Shown: in pieces, positions 57,062-64,000 of the stretch
Layout of the letters: every line of letters starts with the position of its first letter
Numbering within the stretch: the stretch's first letter is position 1
NCBI GenBank assembly: GCA_963851095.1
Contig: CAWKOX010000014.1
Coordinates: 17,242-81,241, forward strand
DNA length: 64,000 nt
Source of the DNA: Oleispira sp963851095
Lineage (GTDB): Bacteria > Pseudomonadota > Gammaproteobacteria > Pseudomonadales > Oceanobacteraceae
Direction: 5' to 3'
The notes under the pieces: generated by a model
The model's database searches: none
Told to the model about the DNA's origin: nothing
The model's input: the letters and a program-made list of their open reading frames with translations, nothing else
Program-made: the position numbers and the translations under genes

Positions 57062-57151
57062 AACGGGCAGTTACATAGTTTTTTTTACAGCCTCTGAAGT
57101 TGGGTAAGTAAACCAACAGATAAACTTTTTCTATATTTTCTTGAGAAAAGC

Positions 57152-57625
57152 TCATTCCTTTACGCAGTTAATGGCTGTACTCTCACATTCGAACAGAATT
57201 TCATTTTGTTCAAGCAGACTATCTGGGTAATACTCAACCAAGCTTATTCGAGCATATTTAGGCTGATTAACAGAAGAAAAACTTCTATCACTTAATGCAT
57301 GTGAAAATATTTTACTTTTCTTATGCTTAACAGCAACCTGAAAACTGTTGATAAACCTTTCATTCCCTATCGTTTGGACGCCATGAGTCATCACCCAGAA
57401 TTCGTATTCATTAGTTTGATGAATTAATTTTGCCCCCCCTCGTTTATGCTTTGCTGCACTCAATCGTATCTCATCTGTATTAATATTATTTTCTAGCGCC
57501 TTAGCATCACTAAAATTAATATTACAAGTCAACGTTAGTGATACTTTTTCTCTAGTCGAGGACTCTGCATGAGAATTAAGAGTGAATAATAGTACTATAA
57601 TAATTAGATTTATATTTTTGAACAC
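57152..57625 (-). CDS. Secreted small protein, third gene of toxin/immunity-like operon
   Basis: 157 residues with a signal peptide (IIIVLLFTLNSHA). Three Cys in the mature part (LTLTCNINF, ILFECESTAINCV). Family not recognised. It overlaps the 3' end of the 57610 gene, so it is the last gene of a three-gene unit on the minus strand. Confidence 0.55.
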   Translation of the reverse strand: MFKNINLIIIVLLFTLNSHAESSTREKVSLTLTCNINFSDAKALENNINTDEIRLSAAKHKRGGAKLIHQTNEYEFWVMTHGVQTIGNERFINSFQVAVKHKKSKIFSHALSDRSFSSVNQPKYARISLVEYYPDSLLEQNEILFECESTAINCVKE

Positions 57626-58017
57626 GAAACACCCTCTTTAATATAAACCTTAAATTCAGAAAATGTCATAAAATTACTTTTCTCAGAACAATACAGATAG
57701 TCTTTCAAGTCTAAATCAAGCCTAAGGTAATGCTCAATTAAAACCACCAACACTAAGAGCAGTACAAATACACTAACCAAGGAGTAGTTAACGATCCGAC
57801 CTGATACCAACTTAAATTTAAACAATGAGATTACATGTATAACAGGTAACATTGATGTCATAAAATACACACCAAAATAAGCTTGGTACGATATTACCTG
57901 TGCGCCGCTATGCATGTTTTCATATAATGTATTCCATTCAAAAAATGCATATACACAAGCAAGTATTGCGGCAACATCAAAAAAACCTAGTACTATATTC
58001 GCTGTTATCTTATTCAT
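57610..58017 (-). CDS. Four-helix membrane protein, candidate immunity protein
   Basis: 135 residues with four hydrophobic helices (for example NIVLGFFDVAAILACVYAFFEW and IVNYSLVSVFVLLLVLVVLIEH). Pore-forming colicin immunity proteins have about this length and topology. The ATG 58017 lies 3 bases after the stop of the 58021 gene, and its own end overlaps the 57152 start. The immunity role is inferred from this layout. Confidence 0.6.
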   Translation of the reverse strand: MNKITANIVLGFFDVAAILACVYAFFEWNTLYENMHSGAQVISYQAYFGVYFMTSMLPVIHVISLFKFKLVSGRIVNYSLVSVFVLLLVLVVLIEHYLRLDLDLKDYLYCSEKSNFMTFSEFKVYIKEGVSCSKI

Positions 58018-58020
58018 TAT

Positions 58021-58749
58021 TTAATAAAACATACCCTGGCCAACAGATTCGCCATTCATCAACTGCCACTTCATTCTTTTCTCCGCCTGATGAATTTGTC
58101 GTCCAAATTCTCCAACTGTATTATCATAGGCATCATTAAAAGCCTTAACAAGAGCTCGCGTAAGGCCAAATTTTTCGTCTAAAACATCAAGAGCATAACT
58201 TGCTGCCAAACCTACTACAATAGCGACTACAATAGGTCCTGCAACCAGAGTTGTAAGTGTTGCTGTAGCAGTGGCCGCCAACCCGACAAGTGCTGAAGCA
58301 ACACCAACTTTCACAAGATCTATTGCCGTACTTCCAATAAGTTTCGACATACTTTTTTGATCTGACAAAATATGATTCAGTATATTAATAGGAACTATAA
58401 GAAAAATGGTCAACCGAGCACCGGATATAACAGATCCCCTAACCCCAGCTTTCCCAATAGCCATATCAACTACTTTTGGATTATCTGCTAAATACCGTGT
58501 TCCTGTGAATATCGAACGATTTCCAGCATGATTTTTAAAGATGACATATTGCTTATTTTTAACCGTTTTAAGTACTACTCTACCATCCATGTTGAAATCA
58601 TTAATTAATCTTCTCGCAGTATCGATGTCCAGTACCGCAGATGCATAATTCGCTCCTATTCTTGCACCATTACCAACAACTTGAGATATTTCCTTACCCG
58701 TACTCTTCTCCCAAGCATTAATTAAGTATTCGCTTGAAAAAACGTCCAT
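58021..58749 (-). CDS. Pore-forming-toxin-like protein (YafU-like hydrophobic hairpin)
   Basis: 242 residues with no signal peptide. A soluble N-terminal half (SGKEISQVVGNGARIG-like to KNHAGNRSIFTG) is followed by a helix (ISGARLTIFLIVPINILNHIL) and a long hydrophobic hairpin (SKLIGSTAIDLVKVGVASAL with VAGPIVVAIVVGLAASYALDVL) and a charged tail. The SKLIG-DLVKVGVASA region resembles E. coli YafU-type effector domains. First gene of an operon with the four-helix protein at 57610. Toxic activity is inferred, not shown. Confidence 0.55.
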   Translation of the reverse strand: MDVFSSEYLINAWEKSTGKEISQVVGNGARIGANYASAVLDIDTARRLINDFNMDGRVVLKTVKNKQYVIFKNHAGNRSIFTGTRYLADNPKVVDMAIGKAGVRGSVISGARLTIFLIVPINILNHILSDQKSMSKLIGSTAIDLVKVGVASALVGLAATATATLTTLVAGPIVVAIVVGLAASYALDVLDEKFGLTRALVKAFNDAYDNTVGEFGRQIHQAEKRMKWQLMNGESVGQGMFY

Positions 58750-59033
58750 TACCTAGGCATTATTATTAATTTTATCTTTTATTATATGTATATTTGACAT
58801 TTCAACTCCCTGTTAATAAATCGACTTATTGTTCCATGTTTGATGAAACCTTAACAAAGTATGAAAATCGGCACTATGTAAATACGATAGCTGCCACATA
58901 TAATAGTACTAAATCACTAACAACTTTTCCTTCATCCTCGTAAAAAATCAATAAATCAGTCCTAAAGCAGTCTATTTGCTCTCTCAATTTTATTACGATT
59001 TATGAGAGCTCGCCCTGTGCTGTACTTATTCAA

Positions 59034-59832
59034 CTAACCCTTATTAGGATTCAAAATATACTTCCCACCCGTCGTCTTAGCATTATATTTTTCAATAATC
59101 TCAGGGGTCAGAACTTCTTCAAACGTCAGCTCTTGAGTAGACTCAATCGCAAACGTCGTATTAATCTCATCAGCTACGCGCTTATACAACTCACCCACTC
59201 TTGCAGGCTTTAACTTACCCAGAAAACGCATCCTAAATTACAAGAAGACCAACCACCCACATTCCATGTCATACCAAATGCACGGTTAAGCAGGGTCGGT
59301 GAAAAATCTAACCCACCATAACCCTTTCCCTAATAAAATGGGCCTGCTTGTTATCCACAGAGCCATACGTATTGAAACCCGTTGCACCCGTGGCATCAAT
59401 CGCCTTGAACAAGTCTTTCTTGAAACTCTCACTCGAAGAATTAACAACAAACTTCGCACCCAACTTCGTTAACAAATCAGACTTGCTCCTGCTTACGCAC
59501 AATATTACCTAACGTCCACGCCTTCCTTAATGCACACCTTATTCAACATAAATTTGCACCCAACGTTAAGAATCGTACCGTCGTGATGCACAATGCAAGC
59601 TTGCACCAACGGCACGCAGCACCCTTCATATTTCGTTACCAATGGGTAATGTCTGATCTAAGCGAGACTTAATACGGGACAACATGCCTGGATAAAGTGG
59701 CGCGGTTAATACCGACTTATCATCACTCAATAACGCCTTAGACAAATTTGCAGGACCAAACATAGGCCACATGTCTGACGGGTTAATCGGCGATGCATTC
59801 CTGCCTGAAATGATGCAAAAGTCGTCTCGCTA
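59034..59832 (-). pseudogene. Decayed zinc-type dehydrogenase, copy C
   Basis: The longest copy. It contains an N-terminal-like part (NPSDMWPMFGPANLSKALLSDDKSVLTAPLYPG, in frame around 59700-59800), central sequence near 59460-59640, SSSESFKKDLFKAIDATGATGFNTYGSVDNKQ, and the C-terminus VGELYKRVADEIN to LNPNKG at 59034-59200. Frame shifts and deletions break it. Identity with copy A over 59344-59391 is near complete. Confidence 0.82.
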
Positions 59833-59844
59833 GCTGATCTTTTA

Positions 59845-60315
59845 TTAGTCTGAACAATATATTTTCATCCACGTTAAACTTTCCATGTAAATCCCCTGAT
59901 TAGCTTTCACGATGCTATCAGATTGTTCATGATACAGACTGTACATCTTAGAGATCCCAATATTGTCTCCGATATCTTCTTTACTACCTTTATAAAGATC
60001 AAATCGGTCAATATCATTAAGCATTTCTCTAAATTGTTTTGTTGGACTGATACAACCTTGGCTTATTAAAGTGATATGGTATTTAATTAATATCCAAATA
60101 GCTTCTTCGAATGAAGGGATTTTATAACCTAATTCGTTAACCGCTTTCTCAAACAAAACTGAAACTGAACCCCAGTACTTTGGTTCTTCATCTAAAATAT
60201 TTAGCAAACATTCAGAGAATATGCCTTGTTTCAGTTTATTATCTGCAAACTGAACCAAATCTTTAGCATCAAGTTTGTCAGCCACATATCTTGCAATAAA
60301 TATTTCGTCATCCAT
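59845..60315 (-). CDS. Uncharacterised 156-residue protein
   Basis: From ATG 60315 (an in-frame TTG at 60330 is less likely). Not recognised; soluble, with helices around EEAIWILIKYHITLISQGCISPTKQF. Size and position next to other orphan genes would suit an immunity-type protein, but no family is claimed. It starts 94 bases downstream of kptA. Confidence 0.5.
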   Translation of the reverse strand: MDDEIFIARYVADKLDAKDLVQFADNKLKQGIFSECLLNILDEEPKYWGSVSVLFEKAVNELGYKIPSFEEAIWILIKYHITLISQGCISPTKQFREMLNDIDRFDLYKGSKEDIGDNIGISKMYSLYHEQSDSIVKANQGIYMESLTWMKIYCSD

Positions 60316-60408
60316 ACGGTGAATACTCAACTGGGCACAGCCATCGGTAAATTTATTAATACAGCATTATCTATAGTTCGCTCAAATAGAGTAACAGTAT
60401 CTTGCTAC

Positions 60409-60945
60409 TTACATTTCATTGATATACTCAGCAGGAACAGTATCTACTAGCCATACATTATTTGCTGTTCTATAAAAATCGAATCCTGCATCAGCCATCT
60501 CTTGCGCTGCGACTCTTAGTAACACTAGTTTTCCATATCGCTTACCTACACTTTCTGCAACAGCTATTGATTCTGATAAATGAACATGATGTCTTTTTTG
60601 TTTTTGGAGCCCATCTTTTTTTATAGAATCTAAAAATCGCTCCGCAGTACCATGCAATAAAAATTGTGGGGGCGTTATAGGCTTTAAATCTAAATCAATA
60701 TTAATTGAGTGCCCTTGATTCGCCTTGATTTTCAATTTGTCACCACTAAGCTCAAAACGCTGTTTATCATTAGTTTCAACAACTACATCAATCAACTCCT
60801 TGGAAAGCTCAAAATCATTCGTTTTCTCTATTAATTCATCAACAAGTGCCCACCCTTGATCATCTAATCTAAGGCCTATTTCTTCAGGCTTATGACGAAG
60901 AAGATAACTAAAGTACTTTGATATTTTCGCTAGATCGTTATTCAT
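60409..60945 (-). CDS. kptA: RNA 2'-phosphotransferase KptA/Tpt1
   Basis: 178 residues. KptA removes an internal 2'-phosphate from RNA using NAD. Visible parts: KISKYFSYLLRHKPEEIGLRLDDQGW, the QFLLHGTAERFLDSIKKDGL block and HHVHLSESIAVAESVGKRYG, all typical. In bacteria without tRNA splicing its natural substrate is unclear. It lies in the orphan cassette region between copy C and the second MITE copy. Confidence 0.9.
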   Translation of the reverse strand: MNNDLAKISKYFSYLLRHKPEEIGLRLDDQGWALVDELIEKTNDFELSKELIDVVVETNDKQRFELSGDKLKIKANQGHSINIDLDLKPITPPQFLLHGTAERFLDSIKKDGLQKQKRHHVHLSESIAVAESVGKRYGKLVLLRVAAQEMADAGFDFYRTANNVWLVDTVPAEYINEM

Positions 60946-60983
60946 GTTCTCAACCTAATTATTAAGCTTACTTGGTAGCATTA

Positions 60984-61107
60984 TCAATCACAATCAAAGA
61001 GTAAGAGTACTTGATTTAAATAATCTTGGAGTATGATAGGTGATTTTTAGAAAACTAAAAGCACACCTAAAAACCAACAGAATTATTGGAGAACTACTAC
61101 TGTCGTG
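60984..61107. repeat. Second MITE-like copy, right end missing
   Basis: Left end AATCAAAGAGTAAGAGTACTTGAT (60992-61015) is followed by the same interior as 47304-47446 (AAAACTAAAAGCACACCTAAAAACCAACAG). The matching right end is not present; homology fades near 61107. Confidence 0.65.
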
Positions 61108-61123
61108 CAGTCAAAAAAGGTGT

Positions 61124-61570
61124 TTAGGATATTCTCAAAGATTCGACCCATTTATTCGGCTTACCGGAATAATAATCTATAAGTCGATCCTCTATATGTT
61201 CAGGATCCCACGATGCTGCACACTCTAAATTAATACAATCATCTAACGTAGCAGGCTGGTGCACTCCATTCGACATAATATATAGTTTCTTATTGATTGG
61301 ATCCTGCCTGTAAAATTGATAATTATTATCTTTAGATTCTATCGGGACATTTCCAATTATGCGCCATCGTCCTGAATGAATAGCATAACTGGCGACCCAA
61401 AGTTTAAAAACTATAGGCTTTAACATAATTTGATTTACATCCAGTACATCTTTCGAATTACAATCAAAAAAATCAATCAAAGGTTCCTCTAAAACTCTTG
61501 CATATGAAAGACTTCCATCAGCAAGCACTATTTCCAATATATCACCACTCTTTCTTTTTATTTTTTTCAT
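61124..61570 (-). CDS. Immunity protein 26 family (Imm26) orphan
   Basis: 148 residues. The start KRKSGDILEIVLADGSLSYARVLEEPLIDFFD and later SGRWRIIGNVPIE, DDCINLECAASWDPEHIEDRL and DYYSGKPNKWVESL match the Imm26 family of polymorphic-toxin immunity proteins. No cognate toxin is adjacent. It lies between the second MITE copy and the IS4 element. Confidence 0.78.
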   Translation of the reverse strand: MKKIKRKSGDILEIVLADGSLSYARVLEEPLIDFFDCNSKDVLDVNQIMLKPIVFKLWVASYAIHSGRWRIIGNVPIESKDNNYQFYRQDPINKKLYIMSNGVHQPATLDDCINLECAASWDPEHIEDRLIDYYSGKPNKWVESLRIS

Positions 61571-61638
61571 AAATTACCATCAAAAATTAGTATCATCGTT
61601 AGCTTCTCTTTCATATAGACTACAATTTTTATTACTTC

Positions 61639-63195
61639 AATCAAGGGGGCAGAGTAGAATGCCACTAAGTTAAGCCTTCTTTGGGTGGTTAAAAGTGATA
61701 AAATAATCCCTATACTTAATCACCTAAATCTTGCTTATGACCCCGTTATTCCCCGGCTGGCATCTACCCACTTTAAGAAAAAAACCAAAAACAGAGATAC
61801 AAAAATATTTGGATAATGAACGTTTGATTCAGACACGCTCTATCACGGATCTAAGCAATATATTATCTCGTTACATCCCTAAATCAAGTTTTGATGATGA
61901 GTTCAAAAAAGGCACACGAAAACGTCTGTTTAGCTTAGAGAATACATTTTGGGGATTTTTTTATCAGCTCCTCAATCCTGATGGTGGCTGCCAGTCGGTT
62001 GTTAATCAACTTAGAGCGTCACTACTTATTAGAGATAAAGCTTTGCCTTCAAACTCCACATCTGCTTACTGTCAGGCGCGAAAAAAATTACCAGTAGAGT
62101 TGCTAAAATCAATATTTCAAGTCACATCAGAGCCCACAATAAAAAGCAATTCACTACTTGGTGGGAGAAGAGTTATTGTTGCTGATGGAACAGGAGTATC
62201 CATGGCTGACACACAGGCTAATCAAACCGATTTCCCACAACCTCTAGGGCAGAAAATTGGATGTGGGTTTCCTCAGGCTCGTATATGTGCTTGCTTCGAT
62301 CTTTATTCAGGTCTCGCCCTAAGCTACCGAGTCGGCAATAAAAAATCACATGAACTCCCACTGTTCAGAAAGCAATTTGGGATTTTTAAAAGCAACGATA
62401 TATTCCTAGGAGATAAGGGTTTTGTTTGCTTTGCAGACATGGTTAACCTTAAAACAATGGGAGTTGATTCTATTGTAGGGTTGGCAAAAAGAAAGCCTGT
62501 AAAAATTCAGGATGCGAATAAAATTCTAGGTGAAAATGACTTGCTGGTTACTTGGAATAAAACAGCTAAAAATCGAACTTACGATAACTCAAATGAATGG
62601 AATAAGTACCCTAGCTCTATCCCAGTTAGGCAGGTTAAAGTGAAAATGGACATTCCGGGATATCGCCCGAAAGATTTTTATATTGTCACTACTCTACTAG
62701 ATCATAATAAGTATCCTGCAGAAGAAATAAAGAAAGTGTACTTAAAAAGATGGAATGTAGAATTGTATTTTAGAGACTTAAAAACCACTTTGGGAATGGA
62801 TATATTACGCTGCAAAACACCTGATATGGTAGAGAAAGAAATGCTGATGTACTTCATCGTTTACAATTCACTTAAACGACTGGCATATAATGGTACTAAG
62901 AAGAAAATTAACCCAGATGACATCAGCTTTAAATCATGTCAGCAAATATTGCTTGGCTTTACACATGCTTTTCGTGAAAAAAATGCATTGAATTTATTGC
63001 CAAAGTTATTAAAAGCAATCAGTGAAAGTGTGCTTTTTAAACGTGAAAACAGGGTCGAGCCTAGAGTTATAAAGAGAAGGCCTAAGCCATTTAAGCTTAT
63101 GGTCAATCCTAGGGCTGAATTGAAATTAGATTTGATAAGGGCAAGCCACCCAAGGATGGCTTAACTTAGTGGCATTCTACTCTGACCCCTTGATC
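61639..63195. mobile_element. IS4-family insertion element
   Basis: About 1.56 kb with one transposase gene. The 22-base ends TAGAATGCCACTAAGTTAAGCC (61655-61676) and its exact reverse complement (63158-63179) are perfect. Outside these, both flanks carry inverted copies of AATCAAGGGG(T/G)CAGAGTA, the MITE end motif, so the true ends may extend that far. No target duplication was recognised. Confidence 0.85.
61737..63164 (+). CDS. IS4-family DDE transposase
   Basis: 475 residues from ATG 61737 (a TTG at 61731 is in frame). The DDE residues fit VADGTGVS, FLGDKGFVC and the YREK signature Y-x2-R-x3-E-x6-K in YLKRWNVELYFRDLK. The gene is intact. This would allow transposition in trans of related elements. 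Confidence 0.92.
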   Translation: MTPLFPGWHLPTLRKKPKTEIQKYLDNERLIQTRSITDLSNILSRYIPKSSFDDEFKKGTRKRLFSLENTFWGFFYQLLNPDGGCQSVVNQLRASLLIRDKALPSNSTSAYCQARKKLPVELLKSIFQVTSEPTIKSNSLLGGRRVIVADGTGVSMADTQANQTDFPQPLGQKIGCGFPQARICACFDLYSGLALSYRVGNKKSHELPLFRKQFGIFKSNDIFLGDKGFVCFADMVNLKTMGVDSIVGLAKRKPVKIQDANKILGENDLLVTWNKTAKNRTYDNSNEWNKYPSSIPVRQVKVKMDIPGYRPKDFYIVTTLLDHNKYPAEEIKKVYLKRWNVELYFRDLKTTLGMDILRCKTPDMVEKEMLMYFIVYNSLKRLAYNGTKKKINPDDISFKSCQQILLGFTHAFREKNALNLLPKLLKAISESVLFKRENRVEPRVIKRRPKPFKLMVNPRAELKLDLIRASHPRMA

Positions 63196-63232
63196 GACCC
63201 CTTGATCGCCTGACCCCTTGATCGCCTTGATC
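63171..63232. repeat. Reiterated end-motif sequence flanking the IS element
   Basis: After the IS right end, CTGACCCCTTGATCGACCCCTTGATCGCCTGACCCCTTGATCG contains the CCCCTTGATCG core three times, then a shorter TTGATCG. A simple tandem expansion of the motif. Confidence 0.7.
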
Positions 63233-63266
63233 GTGAAGTTACTACTTTCCTTATTAAAGTGACTTA

Positions 63267-64000
63267 TTAGCTCACACTTTCACTCTCCAGCCACTTAGTA
63301 AGTTCTTTAACTTTAAGCAGTTCTACTCCTTGAAGGTTTTTAGAAAGATTATTAAGAGTATATTCACTTTTCTTTAATTTTTTTCTTATATGCCTATCTT
63401 TAAAAGAATCATTTAAATCATCAAACGTATCTTTCATTTTTTCATATGAATTTAATGATTCACTATACTTTCCTTCTTGAGCAAGGTTATCAGCTGTTCT
63501 GTAGTGAATTTGAATTTGTGTATCAAAAAACATTTTCTGCTGATGAGGCTCACTTCGTTCAGCTGAGCTCTCAATGGATTTCAAAACTTTCGCAGTACCA
63601 TCAAAGTTTTTCTGAAATAGATATCCCCTAGCTAAAGACAATGCAACATCTACAGAATCTTTATCTAATTTGTGAGCTAGTTTGAATTGTTCAACTGCTT
63701 CATCCACGTTTTCTTCTTCGTGTAACAAAAACCTCCCAAACCAAAAATGAAGCTGTGGTGTGTCAGGCGATAAAACAATAGCCAACTCATATTGCTTTCT
63801 CGCATCATTTAAATTACCACTTTTTTGATGAAAATAAGCCATAAACCTGGCGACTTCAAAAATAATCAGGAGCCAGCCTATGTGCTTCTTCTAATATTGG
63901 AAATGCTTGATGCATGCTCCCCGGACCTATAAACCCGAAGTATCGATTGGCATTTTTACAATTATTCGATCAGCCTTATCTCTAAACTTTACATTCTTTA
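63267..64000 (-). pseudogene. TPR-repeat protein with a frameshift, cut by window end
   Basis: 63267-63842 encodes TPR-like repeats (KSGNLNDARKQYELAIVLSP, HFWFGRFLL, and others) ending LTKWLESESVS. Upstream, the frame HQAFPILEEAHRLAPDYF continues the repeat pattern, but joins it only after removing one T from a TTTTT run near 63856. The gene runs off the window, so its N-terminal domains are unseen. TPR tails of this kind occur in several multi-domain proteins, including NTPases. Confidence 0.65.

Noticed and set aside
51720..59360. TTATCCACA at 51739 and 59353 as DnaA boxes
   Set aside because: Both lie inside the same codons of the decayed dehydrogenase copies (VDNK region), so they are explained by homology of coding sequence.
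47304..63232. Assigning the repeats to a REP-associated tyrosine transposase
   Set aside because: No such transposase is in the window, so the partner remains open; only the end-sharing with the IS4 element is visible.
1..64000. CRISPR arrays, tRNA or rRNA genes, prophage
   Set aside because: No spaced short repeats, no cloverleaf or rRNA-like sequence and no phage structural or integrase gene were seen.

Overview
The window looks like a chromosomal segment of a moderately AT-rich marine gammaproteobacterium. The gene orders corC-lnt, leuS-lptE-holA and ubiE-ubiJ-ubiB / hisI-hisE / tatA-tatB-tatC match those known from Pseudomonadales and Oceanospirillales; the genus (something like Oleispira or Bermanella) is only inferred. 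No rRNA, tRNA, CRISPR array or prophage was seen.

Layout. 1-11.6 kb is core: a KAS III tail, corC, lnt, then on the minus strand a FadR-family regulator, moaA, a dihaem cytochrome c and a frameshifted sensor kinase, then leuS, lptE and holA. 11.8-13.6 kb holds two small unknown genes, a DUF1145 gene and an intergenic region with imperfect direct repeats carrying perfect DnaA boxes. 13.7-20.7 kb is the ubiquinone (ubiEJB), histidine (hisI, hisE), hinT and Tat (tatABC) block. 20.8-36.5 kb is a mosaic of single metabolic, transport and regulatory genes: an MTHFR-like protein, an MscS channel, a CDF transporter, metY, ACT, VOC, a 2OG oxygenase, DUF2254 and DUF1428. 36.5-47.2 kb mixes small unknown membrane genes, an ornithine-lipid pair (olsB/olsA), an MDR dehydrogenase with its divergent LysR regulator, two DKNYY-type genes and selO.

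47.2-64 kb is an accessory region with many scars. It contains a family of short repeats with a conserved palindromic end, two MITE-like copies, an intact IS4-type element whose ends share that sequence, an IS256 remnant, a duplicated 3' end of sigZ, and three decayed copies of one zinc-type dehydrogenase. Between these scars sit orphan genes: an AraC regulator with a convergent lipoprotein, a three-gene operon that looks like a pore-forming toxin with a membrane immunity protein, an Imm26 immunity protein, kptA, and a frameshifted TPR protein cut by the window end.

The strongest candidates for something undescribed are the toxin/immunity-like operon at 57.2-58.7 kb, the way dehydrogenase scars punctuate the surrounding cassettes, the MITE/IS4 end sharing, and the DnaA-box repeats at 12.5-12.8 kb. 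All functions are read from sequence motifs and memory of families; no database search was run.
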